From the NCBI GenBank assembly GCA_033239005.1, contig BSQZ01000005.1:14193501-14257500 (forward strand): a stretch of DNA of 64,000 nucleotides, given 5' to 3'. The stretch is from Lamellibrachia satsuma. Its lineage: Eukaryota > Annelida > Polychaeta > Sabellida > Siboglinidae. The translations under genes and the position numbers were made by a program. The notes under the pieces are model-generated. The model was not told where the DNA came from and searched no databases. It saw nothing but the letters and a program-made list of their open reading frames with translations. The stretch's first letter is position 1, and every line of letters begins with the position of its first letter. This document shows, piece after piece, positions 1 through 11,848 of the stretch.

Positions 1-149
1 TGCACGCACAAACTTGTAACACTTGTTCGTGTCTCTCAGTACCACTGCCGGTTGTAGGATGTTTTTATGCAGCTGCTGGTACAGTGCCCATCCTAACTAC
101 ACATTTACTCCCTGTGTGGAATAGTTTACATCCCTGTAGAATGAACCTA

Positions 150-300
150 TGGATTTAGTGTCTCATCTAAAAGACACAAAGGCAAAGTGGGGTGAATGAC
201 ATTGCCCAATTTTCGAAATGGAAGCAGATGGACTCGACCCCTGGTGTTGTCAACTGACAGTCCAGTGCTCTGACCACAGAGCTTCTGTGCTCCACCCAGT
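150..300 (-). mobile_element. Degenerate SINE-like relic
   Basis: This stretch aligns by eye with the head and body of the SINE-like repeat at 2922-3243. Both share a 'GGGGTGA..A.ACTTGCC' block followed by a run ending in 'CTGA.AGTCC.G..CTCTGACC', the complement of a tRNA-like promoter head. The head points to the minus strand and the tail is not recognisable. It is strongly diverged and the boundaries are approximate. Confidence 0.4.
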
Positions 301-664
301 CACTAAACAATGTGGGTCTTGCAGCACTACATGGCTGTTTGTGTAGGCTCATATTTCACAAACACCAACTCTCTATTTATATTAAAACCTTTACACTGAA
401 CGCGAAAGCCACTTACACAGTGTTTACAACTACTGAGGTCTACTGGACAGCCAATATCCCATTTGTGGCCCCAAAACTTGCCCATTTACCTTAACAATCA
501 GCTGTGTGCAGATATGCATTTGATAAACTATGACTGATCAATGGCATATTTATGTGGCCATTAGACCATGGTCCCCTAAATACGCCAAGATCCTAGATAT
601 GTCACTGTGACCGATCTTTCATAATAAGCTATACGACCCCGGAAAGTGTTTCCACACAATCAAT
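301..664. other. No gene or repeat recognised
   Basis: Ordinary AT-rich sequence. Short open frames are present but show no domain, splice pair or repeat. It ends where the 41/42-bp array starts. Confidence 0.5.
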
Positions 665-1668
665 TTGTGAAACTTGGGAATCATGCCAACTTGTGCATCT
701 GAATGAACTGTACATAGCAGTACATGCCAACTTATGTATCTGAATGTGCATGTACATAGCAGTACATGCCAACTTGTGTATCTGAATGTGCATGTACATA
801 GCAGTACATGCCACTTGTGTATCTGAATGAACTGTACATAGCAGTACATGCCAACTTGTGTATCTGAATGTGCATGTACATAGCAGTACATGCCAACTTG
901 TGTATCTGAATGTGCATGTACATAGCAGTACATGCCAACTTGTGTATCTGAATGAACTGTACATAGCAGTACATGCCAACTTGTGTATCTGAATGTGCAT
1001 GTACATAGCAGTACATGCCAACTTGTGTATCTGAATGAACTGTACATAGCAGTACATGCCAACTTGTGTATCTGAATGTGCATGTACATAGCAGTACATG
1101 CCAACTTGTGTATCTGAATGTGCATGTACATAGCACTACATGCCAACTTGTGCATCTGAATGTGCATGTACATAGCAGTACATGCCAACTTGTGTATCTG
1201 AATGTGCATGTACATAGCAGTACATGCCAACTTGTGTATCTGAATGAACTGTACATAGCAGTACATGCCAACTTGTGTATCTGAATGTGCATGTACATAG
1301 CAGTACATGCCAACTTGTGTATCTGAATGTGCATGTACATAGCAGTACATGCCAACTTGTGTATCTGAATGAACTGTACATAGCAGTACATGCCAACTTG
1401 TGTATCTGAATGTGCATGTACATAGCAGTACATGCCAACTTATGTATCTGAATGAACTGTACATAGCAGTACATGCCAACTTGTGTATCTGAATGTGCAT
1501 GTACATAGCAGTACATGCCAACTTGTGTATCTGAATGAACTGTACATAGCAGTACATACCAACTTGTGTATCTGAATGTGCATGTACATAGCAGTACATG
1601 CCAACTTGTGTATCTGAATGAATTGTATATGTATCTGAATGAACTGTGTACATAACAGTACATGCATC
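665..1668. repeat. 41/42-bp minisatellite, about 24 units
   Basis: Two unit types are interspersed. One has 42 bp, beginning 'TGAATGTGCATGTACATAGC'; the other has 41 bp, beginning 'TGAATGAACTGTACATAGC'. Both continue with 'AGTACATGCCAACTTGTG'. The two types alternate irregularly, which suggests duplication of multi-unit blocks. Each unit holds near-palindromes (TGTACA, GTACATAGCAGTAC). Long open frames on both strands arise because the unit lacks stops in several phases; they are not genes. Confidence 0.95.
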
Positions 1669-2221
1669 TAATGATGCCAACTTCTTCCAAGTATCTAAAT
1701 ACAAAGACAATAGGATGGTTTAGGCTGATGTTACCCCAGGGGTAATACTGGGTGTGCTACGAACTCAAAGAACGTATATAAAACACGTATGTGATCTTCT
1801 GTTTTTTCAGTCTTGTTTTTACCTGGCTAATGAATAGAAATGATTGGCTGGTGTGTTTCAAACAGCCAAATGATGGCTTTCTTTTTTACAAGGACATTAT
1901 TAACTAGCCTGCTACCCCACCCCTCCACCTGTGTCTGTTACCCCACCCCTCCACCTGTGTCTGTTACCCCACCCTTCCACTTGATGCCATTCATACATAA
2001 ATCACACGTGATATTTGACAGGAAGCACGTGGAGATAACCACCACAAACAATGTCTTTGCTGGAGTGCATTTGTTCAATATGACAACAGTCTTTTATATT
2101 TATTCATAACATTTGATTGTCCTTGACCAATTTGGGTGAAATCTGGTCCCATGGTTATTGATGTTTCTAAACTGAGCAGATAACTAAGTACTAATGTCTG
2201 CCTCATTCTCATACTCTACAT
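1669..2221. other. Non-coding, with a 25-bp triplicate
   Basis: No gene is recognised. At 1905-1980 a 25-bp unit, 'CCCACCCCTCCACCTGTGTC' plus 'TGTTA', is repeated three times. Confidence 0.6.
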
Positions 2222-2362
2222 TCTCTACCCAGTGATAGCTCAATTGTCTACCCAGCGATAGCTCAATTGTCTACCCAGTGATAGCTCAATTGTCTACCCA
2301 GTGATAGCTCAATTGTCTACCCAGCGATAGCTCAATTGTCTACCCAGCGATAGCTCAATTAT
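2222..2362. repeat. 23-bp minisatellite, 6 units
   Basis: Units of 'TCTACCCAGTGATAGCTCAA' plus 'TTG' differ only by GTG/GCG. The low divergence suggests recent expansion. Confidence 0.9.
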
Positions 2363-2921
2363 TGTAATGTACACAGCTATTTTGCCTGGATGGAAAATTA
2401 CGATACAGATGAATTTCATTGGCGCAATAACATTCCTCAACTTTGAATATTCATTCACATACACTAATGCTGCATTCGAATACAGTCATACTTCTTGTGA
2501 ATACAAGTTCACAATATGTAAATAGAGTTCACGAACCCAGTGAACTTGTAAATATGAGTTGTCAACTGACTCATTAAAAAATTTAAAGTTCTCAACTGGT
2601 AATTAAACGTTCACCGTGGTTGTGAACTGTATGTACATGTTGTGAACTGTTAAACATGAGCGCACTAGTACGCAGCATTAGTACATTAGTAATGTGATTG
2701 TGACTAACTCACACATGTTCAGGGCACCCTATACATTTTCACTTCCTTGGAGCACGTTGTGTGTATGTGAGAATCTCAGTTTTCGTTAAATTAAAACCTT
2801 AAACTTCCCCCTTTCCACCAGCTACGTGACAAATTATCAACTTCATCAACATGTGGATGTTTATTTTTCAAATAGAACATTGTTTTGTGTGTGTGTGTGT
2901 TCATAAAGGTAAAAGGTAAAG
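2363..2921. other. AT-rich non-coding sequence
   Basis: No ORF, splice-bounded exon or RNA gene is seen. Scattered copies of 'GTGAACT/AGTTCAC' occur between 2495 and 2660 in both orientations but do not form an array. A short (GT)n lies near 2888. Confidence 0.45.
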
Positions 2922-3243
2922 GTACGTTCTTATATAGCGCTGTATCCGGTCCATAGGACTGCTCAAAGCGCTTTACACTTCACCCCCTGGCAGACCTGTT
3001 CATTCCAAGGCCATCTCAACTTCTTTGGGAAGTATTCAGCCACGCTGCAATTGCTGCACGAAGGCTATTCGTTCACATATCCACCACTGTCTGTATTGCC
3101 AGGTACTCATTTATACAGCTGAGTGAACTGTGGCAACGTGGGGTGATCAAACTTGCCAAAGGTTCGAAGCGACCGCAGTGGGATTTGAAACCGGGTTCTC
3201 TCGACTGAAAGTCCGGCCTTCTAACCGGTATGCTGTCGCGCCC
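2922..3243 (-). mobile_element. tRNA-headed SINE-like element
   Basis: The left end carries the tail 'TTCTTATATAGCGCTGTATC' and 'CAAAGCGCTTTACA'. The right end, read on the minus strand, has a tRNA-like head with a B-box-like 'GGTTTCAAATCC' preceded by 'TCAGTCGAGAGAACC'. Related copies occur at 19047-19255, 53547-53836, 54060-54206 and 60420-60737 in both orientations, so it is a dispersed family. The layout, tRNA-like Pol III head plus conserved body plus tail, fits a SINE. I do not assign a named family. Confidence 0.7.
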
Positions 3244-3695
3244 CGTGTGCATGCGATTTGACAGATTTTATGTGACCACTGATGCAGTGCTAGGCGCACA
3301 CTGTTAAACTTTTGTTGCAAGTCATTTGTGCAACTGGGTCAGCTGTGCACACTGCACAACATTAATTTGTTGGCGTGATTCAAATTTCGAATCATTACAG
3401 CAAATGTTGTGCCGGTCAAATGAACACGCGACTCAAGTTTTGTTGAGTTGTGGACCAGCATACATCGCACGACTGATGCAGTATAAGTCAAATAAATACA
3501 CGATTCGCAACAAAAGTTTAGCACTGTGCGCCTGGCATAACCCACCCAGGCAATCCTGTAGAGGACAGGTGTGCCAAAGTCTCGCAAGATCCAATAAATA
3601 TATCCCAGTTTCCACGATGAACCCCTTTTGGGCATGAGCAGCAAAACCAGCTTGTGTAGATAATCCTAAGGGTTCGTTTCTGGTTGTACATATTT
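3244..3695. other. No gene recognised
   Basis: Overlapping 60-110-codon frames on both strands have no recognisable domain and no splice context. They are treated as chance. Confidence 0.45.
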
Positions 3696-4130
3696 CTGTT
3701 GCCAGTCTTACAGGTGTGCACGACTCAGGGTTGGCACCAGTCTTACAGGTGTGCACGACTCAGGGTTGGCACCAGTCTTACAGGTGTGCACGACTCAGGG
3801 TTGGAACCAGTCTTACAGGTGTGCACGACTCAGGGTTGGCACCAGTCTTACAGGTGTGCATCACTCAGGGTTGACACCAGTCTTACAGGTGTGCACCACT
3901 CAGGGTTGACACCAGTCTTACAGGTGTGAATCACTCAGGGTTGACACCAGTCTTACAGGTGTGCACGACTCAAGGTTGACACCAGTCTTACAGGTGTGCA
4001 TCACTCAGGGTTGACACCAGTCTTACAGGTGTGTACCACTCAGGGTTGACACCAGTCTTACAGGTGTGCACCACTCAAGGTTGGCACAAGTCTTACAGGT
4101 GTGCACCACTCAGGGTTGGCACCTGTAGTT
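3696..4130. repeat. 35-bp minisatellite, about 12 units
   Basis: The unit is 'CAGTCTTACAGGTGTGCACG' followed by 'ACTCAGGGTTGGCAC'. Variants (CACGACT, CATCACT, CACCACT; TTGGCAC, TTGACAC) cluster in neighbouring units, as expected from local duplication. Confidence 0.93.
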
Positions 4131-4672
4131 AGTGGTTGATGTGTAAACAACATTTGCAGTTGGTTACATGTTCCCAAATCCTCAACAAGCATTGTAAGAT
4201 TCTTAGACTTCTTTCTAATAACACTGAAAGGAAATCTTGTTTCAAAACATTGAACAGCTCCCAGTCTTAATGGAACTAAATCTGATTGTTTATATCATAA
4301 AATCATGTATAGATTAAATCTATATCCTAACATTTTCACTGCCCAGATGAATTTTAATGAACCACATTTTAGAAACGTTACTGGTTTTATGTGAATGTTT
4401 CTGGGTGAACATCATGTTTACATTACATGCGGAGTAAACACATCATGTTTACATTACATGCAGAGTAAACACATCATGTTTACATTACATGCAGAGTAAA
4501 CACAATTTTATGGGTAATAATGACATGTGCATCACGTGATCCATGATTACCTGACCCGGTACATTTTGTAGAGAAAGAAAATTGTTGACAGCAGTTGGTG
4601 AAAAAATGATGTACTGAACAGCAAGATCAATATTCATAAAGAGATAATGGTCTAACTATGCTAAAACCACTG
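4131..4672. other. Non-coding, with a 31-bp triplicate
   Basis: No gene is recognised. At about 4409-4505 the unit 'CATGTTTACATTACATGC' plus 'AGAGTAAACACAT' is repeated three times; each unit is partly self-complementary (GTTTAC...GTAAAC). Confidence 0.5.
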
Positions 4673-5697
4673 CATTCTACCAGGTGTATGTCATCATTCT
4701 ACCAGGTGTATGTCATCATTCTACCAGGTGTATGTCATCATTCTACCAGGTGTATGTCATCATTCTACCGGGTGTATGTCATCATTCTACCAGGTGTATG
4801 CCATCATTCTACCAGGTGTATGCCATCATTCTACCAGGTGTATGTCATCATTCTACCAGGTGTATGTCATCATTCTACCAGGTGTATGCCATCATTCTAC
4901 TAGGTGTATGCCATCATTCTACCAGGTGTATGCCATCATTCTACCAGGTGTATGCCATCATTCTACCAGGTGTATGTCATCATTCTACCAGGTGTATGTC
5001 ATCATTCTACCAGGTGTATGTCATCATTCTACCAGGTGTATGTCATCATTCTACCAGGTGTATGTCATCATTCTACCAGGTGTATGTCATCATTCTACCA
5101 GGTGTATGTCATCATTCTACCAGGTGTATGCCATCATTCTACTAGGTGTATGTCATCATTCTACCAGGTGTATGTCATCATTCTACCAGGTGTATGTCAT
5201 CATTCTACCAGGTGTATGTCATCATTCTACCAGGTGTATGTCATCATTCTACCAGGTGTATGCCATCATTCTACTAGGTGTATGTCATCATTCTACCAGG
5301 TGTATGCCATCATTCTACCAGGTGTATGTCATCATTCCACCAGGTGTATGACATTCTAGTTCTACCAGGTGTACGACATCATTCTAGTTCTACCAGGTAT
5401 ATGACATTCTAGTTCTACCAGGTGTACGACATCATTCTAGTTCTACCAGGTGTATGCCATCATTCTACCAGGTGTATGTCATCATTCTACCAGGTGTATG
5501 TCATCATTCCACCAGGTGTATGACATTCTAGTTCTACCAGGTGTATGACATCATTCTACCAGGTGTGTGCCATCATTCTACCAGGTGCATGACATTCTAG
5601 TTCTACCAGGTGTATGACATCATTCTACCAGGTGTGTGCCATCATTCTACCAGGTGCATGACATTCTAGTTCTACCAGGTGTATGACATCATTCTCT
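4673..5697. repeat. 22-bp minisatellite with higher-order 3' part
   Basis: From 4673 to about 5345 some 30 units of 'CATTCTACCAGGTGTATGTC' plus 'AT' occur with TGTC/TGCC variants. From about 5345 to 5697 the array changes to a longer compound unit containing 'GACATTCTAGTTCTACCAGG', itself repeated. Open frames of up to 213 codons are artefacts: 22 bp cycles through all three frames without a stop. Confidence 0.95.
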
Positions 5698-5744
5698 GAC
5701 AGTTTGATATGAAAATACAAATTCTGAATCTGTGATCATTTGAA

Positions 5745-6680
5745 AACAAAATCAGTCTAAGCTTTGTTAATTTGCAGATGACACAAAAGTGTTTAGAAAG
5801 GTTAACACCGATGGTGATAAACAACATTTACAAAATTATCTAGACAGATTAGTGAAATGGTCTGAGAAATGGCAGATGTTGTTCAATTTAGGGAAATGTA
5901 AATGCCTACATACAGGACATGGGAACTTGGATGTAAATTATAAAATGGGAGATACTGTTCTGGGTACTACTTTAAAAGAAAAGGAATTAGGAGTTACAAT
6001 AAGTGCTGATATGAAAGTTTCAGAGCAGTGTGGTATTGCAGCTTCAAAGGGTAATCAAATTCTTGGGTTGATTAGGAGAAACATAACTTACAAGGATAAA
6101 AAGCTAATTATACCTCTGTATAAAGCAATAGTTGGACCTCATTTAGAATACTGTATACAAGCATGGAGACCATATTGTAAGAAGTATATAGATACGCTTG
6201 AACACATATAGAGGAGAGCAACTAAAATTATTCTAGAACTGAGAGACCTTAGTTATGAAGAACGCCTGACAGAATGTGGTTTAACAACTCTAGAGACAAG
6301 GAGGTTAAGAGGAGATCAGATTGATGTTTTTAAGCTACTGAATTGGTATGAAAATATTGATAGAAATATGTTTTTCTCTCTCAAGAAAAATAGCAGAACT
6401 AGAGGACATGAGCTAAGTTAGTAAAGGATCAGTGTAGATTGGATATCAGGAAGTACTCATTCTCACAGAAGACAGTAAATGAATGGAACAAATTATCTGT
6501 GGATTGTATAACCACTAGCAGCGTGAATATGTTTAAATACAAGTTGGACACATATCTCAGGAGGGCGGGTTACACGTAGACGAACACTGATGGACTCTTG
6601 ATATGCCAATGGCTTCCTTGTCCACTTGCCATCTGGGCCTTTGGCTTGGATGGCAAATCTTGTTAAATCTTTATTTATCT
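5745..6680 (+). pseudogene. CR1/L2-like LINE, 5'-truncated RT 3' half
   Basis: The fragment begins just before the RT palm motif FADD, encoded at 5771-5782. It continues with the thumb/C-terminal region typical of CR1/L2-type pol: 'WQMLFNLGKCKCLHTGH', 'KELGVTIS', 'LIRRNITYKDKKLIIPLYK' and 'PHLEYCIQAWRPY'. The frame is broken by a TAG near 6209, where the related copy at 13.1 kb reads a sense codon, and by a small deletion near 6413. The protein end is at 6579. The 3' UTR ends near 6680 in 'TTGTTAAATC', the short 3' repeat unit of this family. 5' truncation with a 3' microsatellite-like tail is expected of target-primed reverse transcription. Confidence 0.85.
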
Positions 6681-7230
6681 CAAGGATATGTCAACGGTTT
6701 CCGGTTTCATTTTGCACGATGCAGCAAAAAATAGAATTGAAATCTGATATTGATATTATAAAAAGATCATACGCTGGTTTAGTTCATGACACAGCTTTTG
6801 ACCCAGTAAACTACACAGGTGTGAACCCACACGGCCACTGTACCACATGGCCATTGCACCACATGGCTATTACCCTTCCAAGGACAATAAGCCAAATTAC
6901 CCACTGATGCAAATTTTTCATTAGACAATGATCACCATAAAACAGTTACCTAAAAAGTGGTTTGTCTAGAGGCTAGAGCATGCGCCATTAATCATTAATA
7001 TCTCTTACTGTTTGGCTGTACAGACGATCCAGTACAGCTACTACTGGACTCTGTGACACGTGTGGTTTTGCATGCTTCCTGGTTACAGTAAGACAACAGA
7101 TTTTGTTCGGAGCAAAAACCGAATTCCTCAGAAACTCTAGCTCAGTGGTGCATCAAAGCAAAGGTTTGGGCAATCTTGAAAATCACTGTACAATTGCAAG
7201 CGGTGGCATATCTGAGGCAAGCATACCCAC
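6681..7230. other. No gene recognised
   Basis: Unique-looking sequence without coding or repeat signal, apart from a short 'CCACATGGCCATT' type duplication near 6830-6870. Confidence 0.45.
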
Positions 7231-7233
7231 CCA

Positions 7234-7585
7234 TTAATTCACCAGGCTACCATGTAGTGATATGACAACAGGTGGGATATGACAAAAAGTTAAGTCAAAG
7301 AGGCAGTGGCCCAATGTTCCCCCAAACATCACTTTTCCCAAGTCACCAAACAGGTGGATGAGACTGTTGAGAAGCCCAGAGGGAAACACAAGATGAAGAA
7401 TAAGAAAACAGTTTGTTTCAACGTTGGCCCTGTAATGAACACTATACACAGTAAACACTGGCATTGTGAGTAATATGATGCCAATGACAGACATCCACAG
7501 GGCGACTTACCAGAGAGACACCAGGGCTCGGGCTCGTGCAGGTTGGGACAGGAGTATGACCAAGACATGGTATGGTGTTAGACTC
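7234..7585 (-). pseudogene. Possible membrane-protein exon with in-frame stop
   Basis: On the minus strand a (GT)n-CAG acceptor-like site at 7586-7588 is followed by an open frame with hydrophobic stretches: 'YHVLVILLSQPARARALVSL', then 'MSVIGIILLTMPVFTVY' and 'CFLILHLVFPSGLLNSLIHL'. The two halves are in one frame, separated by one TAA at about 7508. That TAA lies inside a perfect splice donor (G|GTAAGT), so there are two readings. In one, a 75-nt exon (7511-7585) is spliced out to the left. In the other, this is a decayed membrane-protein exon with a nonsense mutation. I do not recognise the family. Confidence 0.3.
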
Positions 7586-8369
7586 CTGCACACACACACA
7601 CACACCGTCTGATTGCCATCTAACTTATAAGTTAATATTTCACTCTAGAGCTCTATTGGCTCAAGGTAGGATTACACGTGTTCAAAGTAGACCTGTCATT
7701 AAGGTAAATATGAGCGGCCAGCACAAAGCTTTCATGGCAGAGACATTATGCCTGTTGCTAGACAGCTATTGTTGTATCATAGGCCATGCAAGTCCACATG
7801 CTGGGATTAACACTATGTATAGGCAACAGTCATTTAGAGGAACCAGGCCAATATGGTGTGGAATCGCTAGCCTTGGCTGCTTCAGACTGCTGATGCCACA
7901 ACAACTGCCCACTGTCCACTGAGACAGGACCACAGTGATGAACTGGCTTGATGGCTGTTGAAGATGTGCAATTTTGTCATCAGCAAGTGAACTTGTGTCT
8001 GGTGTGAAGGCGTAAATCAGATCTGGAACAACCCTAGTTTGATTCAATACCTCGTCTCAGGGAAGGTATGTCATGAATTGTTAGGAATTTGTAAAGTAAA
8101 CTGGTCTTGAAGGTTAGCTCATGTGAGCCTTCAAGACCCGTTCGGTCCCTTCTCCCATCGTCAACTTTTCAACTGAAATTTTTTAACAAATATTGTATCA
8201 AGTGTTTCTTTCTGGGCAGAAACAGTTGCATAAAGTTACCATTTTAAAAAGGTATTTCTTGATTGGTGCACATGTACTTGCCCATCCTTTCAGACCTGAT
8301 CACTCACTATTTTATCTCATCGGTCTGCCTCTTGCTTTTTTCCCTTTTCTAGTTTACTATTCAGTTGTT
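7586..8369. other. No firm feature
   Basis: A short (CA)n lies at 7590-7606. Frames of 90-116 codons overlap on both strands between 7570 and 8050 without domain or clear splice support. Confidence 0.4.
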
Positions 8370-8722
8370 CTGACGTCCTTCCGGTGTCTTCCACTCTCAC
8401 TGTGTCAACTGATGTCCTTCTGGTGTCTTCCACTCTCACCATGTCACCTGATGTCCTTCTGGTGTCTTCCACTCTCACCATGTCACCTGATGTCCTTCTG
8501 GTGTCTTCCACTCTCACCATGTCACCTGATGTCCTTCCGGTGTCTTCCACTCTCACCGTGTCACCTGATGTCCTTCTGGTGTCTTCCACTTTCACCATGT
8601 CACCTGATGTCCTTCTGGTGTCTTCCACTCTCACCGTGTCACCTGATGTCCTTCTGGTGTCTTCCACTCTCACCATGTCACCTGATGTCCTTCCGGTGTT
8701 TTCCACTCTCACCATTTCACCT
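8370..8722. repeat. 39-bp minisatellite, about 9 units
   Basis: The unit is 'GTGTCTTCCACTCTCACCAT' followed by 'GTCACCTGATGTCCTTCTG'. Its length is a multiple of three and it lacks stops in three frames, which explains the 130-180-codon open frames. No coding gene is inferred. Confidence 0.94.
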
Positions 8723-9950
8723 GCCCATCATGATATAGTTGATTATATCTCTTACTTTTCTTCTCCTTCTGATGATGTTTTGCAGGATTTAATCTTTTAA
8801 CTTGATGTTCAACGTTTTTCTCTGCATGGCCATATTTTCACCTCTTTAGTCATTGCTCATGTTTGACGTGGTACAGTTGTAGGGTGCTATGATTAAACAC
8901 TACTTTTGAGGCATATTGGAAGTTTCTCATCCTGGAATATTTGAGCAATCTCGTCATCAGTGGTCCTTAGATGGGATGGAAGCGGCTACTCCCTGTTCCC
9001 TTCACACTTTCTTGTTGTACATCAGTGGGTAGATCTCAGCTGGCTCAAGGCTACATCTATGAGAAGCAGGCAAGGGTACTCTAATCAATCACAAGTATGC
9101 TATTACACAATTTATTAATCACTGCTATTTCGCCTACAACCTAATGCCACAACCAACGGTTGCAAGAAATATGAAATTTAACTTAATTTGTCATAAAAAG
9201 TATTGACACATGTTCCATCATTTAGGCTGTACAAACATTGGGAGACACGCACGCACGCGCACACACACACACACACGGCCTTTCCCAATTTACTGACCCA
9301 TGAGAGGAAAGTTTCACTTATCCTACAATAGTATCAGTTTTTAGCAATGACATGCCAACACGCAGAGAATATCTAAACAATCACTCAACAGAGAGAGACA
9401 GCTAGAACTGACAATGATTGATGGTAGCTTTTATAAACCAGAGCCAAATAGCACCTGGTCTCCTGTACCTAGCGGTAGTTATGTTAATTAACTTCACTGT
9501 GCAAGACAATGGGTTTCCACTGTGTTCTGAACACCATGTTACTTCGCATCAGTTTTTCACAATGTCAATTCTACCTGTTATTTCATTCCTATTTTATTTA
9601 ATTGACTCCAGACTATGCGTCATGTTAACTGCCCACGCAGCAACAAAGTTTTCACCACAACATATTCTTGGTATTTGATAAAAAAATTATTCTCTCCTGG
9701 GAAGGGGACTCACTACAATGCCGGCATACCAACCTTAAGAATTCAATTATCTGACCCCTCTAAACATAGGCTTATCTCAAAAAGATACCCTTTTCAAATT
9801 TCAGCAGACTGAAATAAATTATACACTATTTTCCATGGATGGGAGTCATGTTCTAGAAATTAGGCTTATATCACTTTCAAGTGGAGTAAAACTACATACA
9901 CAGGTATATGTTAAAAACAGAGGACTTATTAGGACTTATTAACATCAGCC
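8723..9950. other. No firm gene
   Basis: AT-rich sequence with an (AC)n run at 9249-9277. A short splice-bounded frame near 9023-9082 was considered and not accepted. Confidence 0.4.
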
Positions 9951-10075
9951 TGGTACTTTTGTCTCGGTGAGGTAGTAGTGAACACATCAGCCTGGTACTG
10001 TTGTCTCGGTGAGGTAGTAGTGAACACATCAGCCTGGTACTGTTGTCTCGGTGAGGTAGTAGTGAACACAACCAC
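9951..10075. repeat. 42-bp minisatellite, 3 units
   Basis: Three near-identical units contain 'CATCAGCCTGGTACTGTTGT' and 'CTCGGTGAGGTAGTAGTG'. Confidence 0.9.
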
Positions 10076-10126
10076 TGGACAAAGCTGGTCAGGCCATAGG
10101 CAAATAAACCACAAAGTAAATCATCT

Positions 10127-10217
10127 GCTGAATAGGTGTGTACAGCAAGCTGAATAGGTGTGTACAGCAAGCTGAATAGGTGTGTACAGCAAGCTGAATA
10201 GGTGTGTACAGCAAGCC
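10127..10217. repeat. 22-bp minisatellite, 4 units
   Basis: Four perfect copies of 'GCTGAATAGGTGTGTACAGC' plus 'AA'. Confidence 0.92.
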
Positions 10218-11535
10218 ACCACCTTTTTGTAACTCAGCTCTTACATTTCTACAGGTGACTGAGCAGACAAATGTAACACTACCAACATGTCAACACACGT
10301 CAACAACAAACTTTGCAACAATCTTGTTGATCTTGTTGTTGTTATAGAAAACTGTTTGCTCCTAGTAAATACAAGAGAAGGGGCATTGTTCTGGTTCTGG
10401 TGTATCACCCACTGCCAAGCAAAAACTTCAATAGCTGCTAGGCATCTCTTATCAGATGGAAATACATTATACAGATTATATAATTTTATGACAACATCAT
10501 GACAATATTAAAATAAAAGCAATTCCAATCAAACATTATTAAGTTGTAAGCTTTATAATTGTTTAGTACAATATTGTATTTGTATAATAACTAGACCGGT
10601 CGGGGGAGGACTATAAGTATGTATTACACCTCTGTTCATCCTTTTGTAGCACATTATTGTTTAATTATATCTAACTGTCACGTGTCGCAAATGATCTGCA
10701 GTGGATCCAGAGTGGTCTATGGAGTCCTAAGACCCCCCTAGGCCATGGAGGGGGGTCTTAGACACCCGTGTCTGTGGCAAATATTACGGTAAAGGACAAC
10801 GTATGTAGGCCTACATCAGAACTAGTGTCAATGTAAAGACTGAGGTATTAGCAACTGGCTAATATTAACCCTTCTGTAAGTAGAACAACACATGTGTCTG
10901 TCGTCCCGTCCCCCCCCCCCCGTAAGTAGAAAGACACATGACCAGGACTGACTGAGACCCCCTGCCAACAAGCCTATATCTGCCCCCCCCCGAATGATGT
11001 TGCTGTTTGTTGGAAATTAATTATGGATTTATTGTATAATCAATGCCAGTAAAATGAACTTTCATGTCCTGTAAGCAGTTAATCTGACTGAGTGATTGGT
11101 TGACCATTGATCAACCAGATGCAATATTAACACATTTTACACAGGCACAGAACCTTGTGCCATCAACAGGTTCACATGGTGCCAATATATTTAGGCAACC
11201 ATAACAAACTGATAAATGGTGACAATTAACCAACAATATTTCTAGTAGAAGTACCAGACTTTACCAATTTGGGTTGGTTAACAGGCCTAGAAATTGCACT
11301 GGATGACAAAAACACAGAATGCAGAGTTTCAGTCCTACCCCTGGCCAAACAGTCATAAAACAAGGAGCATCATGCAAGGATTCTTTGCACAATTGGCCAT
11401 CAAAATATCACATTTATATATTGTTTATTACCACTTTGTGGACTGATGTGCTATACATCATAGAAAATAATAGGACTTGACATTAGTTTTATACCGAAAA
11501 TAGACCTGCCCATTGAGGTGGTTATTTTGATGGCA
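10218..11535. other. Non-coding; contains one strong hairpin
   Basis: No gene is accepted. Poly-C runs lie at about 10908-10921 and 10983-10990. A perfect 13-bp stem-loop at 10727-10761 is described separately. Confidence 0.45.
10727..10761. other. Perfect 13-bp stem-loop
   Basis: 'CTAAGACCCCCCT' at 10727-10739 is exactly complementary to 'AGGGGGGTCTTAG' at 10749-10761 across a 9-nt loop. It stands alone, with no poly-T following, so a Pol III terminator is not indicated. Confidence 0.85.
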
Positions 11536-11848
11536 GTTGACAATGTTTCCTATGTCTTGTTGGTGTGATACGGACAATACAAGACACCGTTTCCTATGTC
11601 TTGTTGGTGTGATACGGACAATACAAGGCAATGTTTCCTACGTCTTTTGGTGTGATACGGACAATACAAGACAATGTTTCCTACATCTTGTTGGTGTGAT
11701 ACGGACAATACAAGACAATGTTTCCTACGTCTTGTTGGTGTGATACAGACAATGTTTCCTACGTCTTGTTGGTGTGATATGGACAATACAAGACAATGTT
11801 TCCTACATCTTGTTGGTGTGATATGGACAATACAAGACAATGTTTCCT
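11536..11848. repeat. 44-bp minisatellite, about 7 units
   Basis: The unit is 'TGTTTCCTACGTCTTGTTGG' followed by 'TGTGATACGGACAATACAAGACAA'. One unit lacks the ACAATACAAG part. The array ends where the 0.6-kb direct duplication begins. Confidence 0.93.

Noticed and set aside
619..1710. 363-codon minus-strand frame made of Cys/Met/His-rich repeats
   Set aside because: It is the 41/42-bp minisatellite read in a stop-free phase; other frames on both strands are open too, and no non-repeat domain exists.
9023..9082. Short plus-strand frame 'SQLAQGYIYEKQA' after an acceptor-like CATCAG
   Set aside because: Only about 18 codons to a stop, no partner exon and no recognisable domain.
11235..11354. 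Plus frame 'VEVPDFTNLGWLTGLEIALD' after TTTCTAG
   Set aside because: About 38 codons with exon-like composition, but there is no partner exon and no donor before the stop; chance not excluded.
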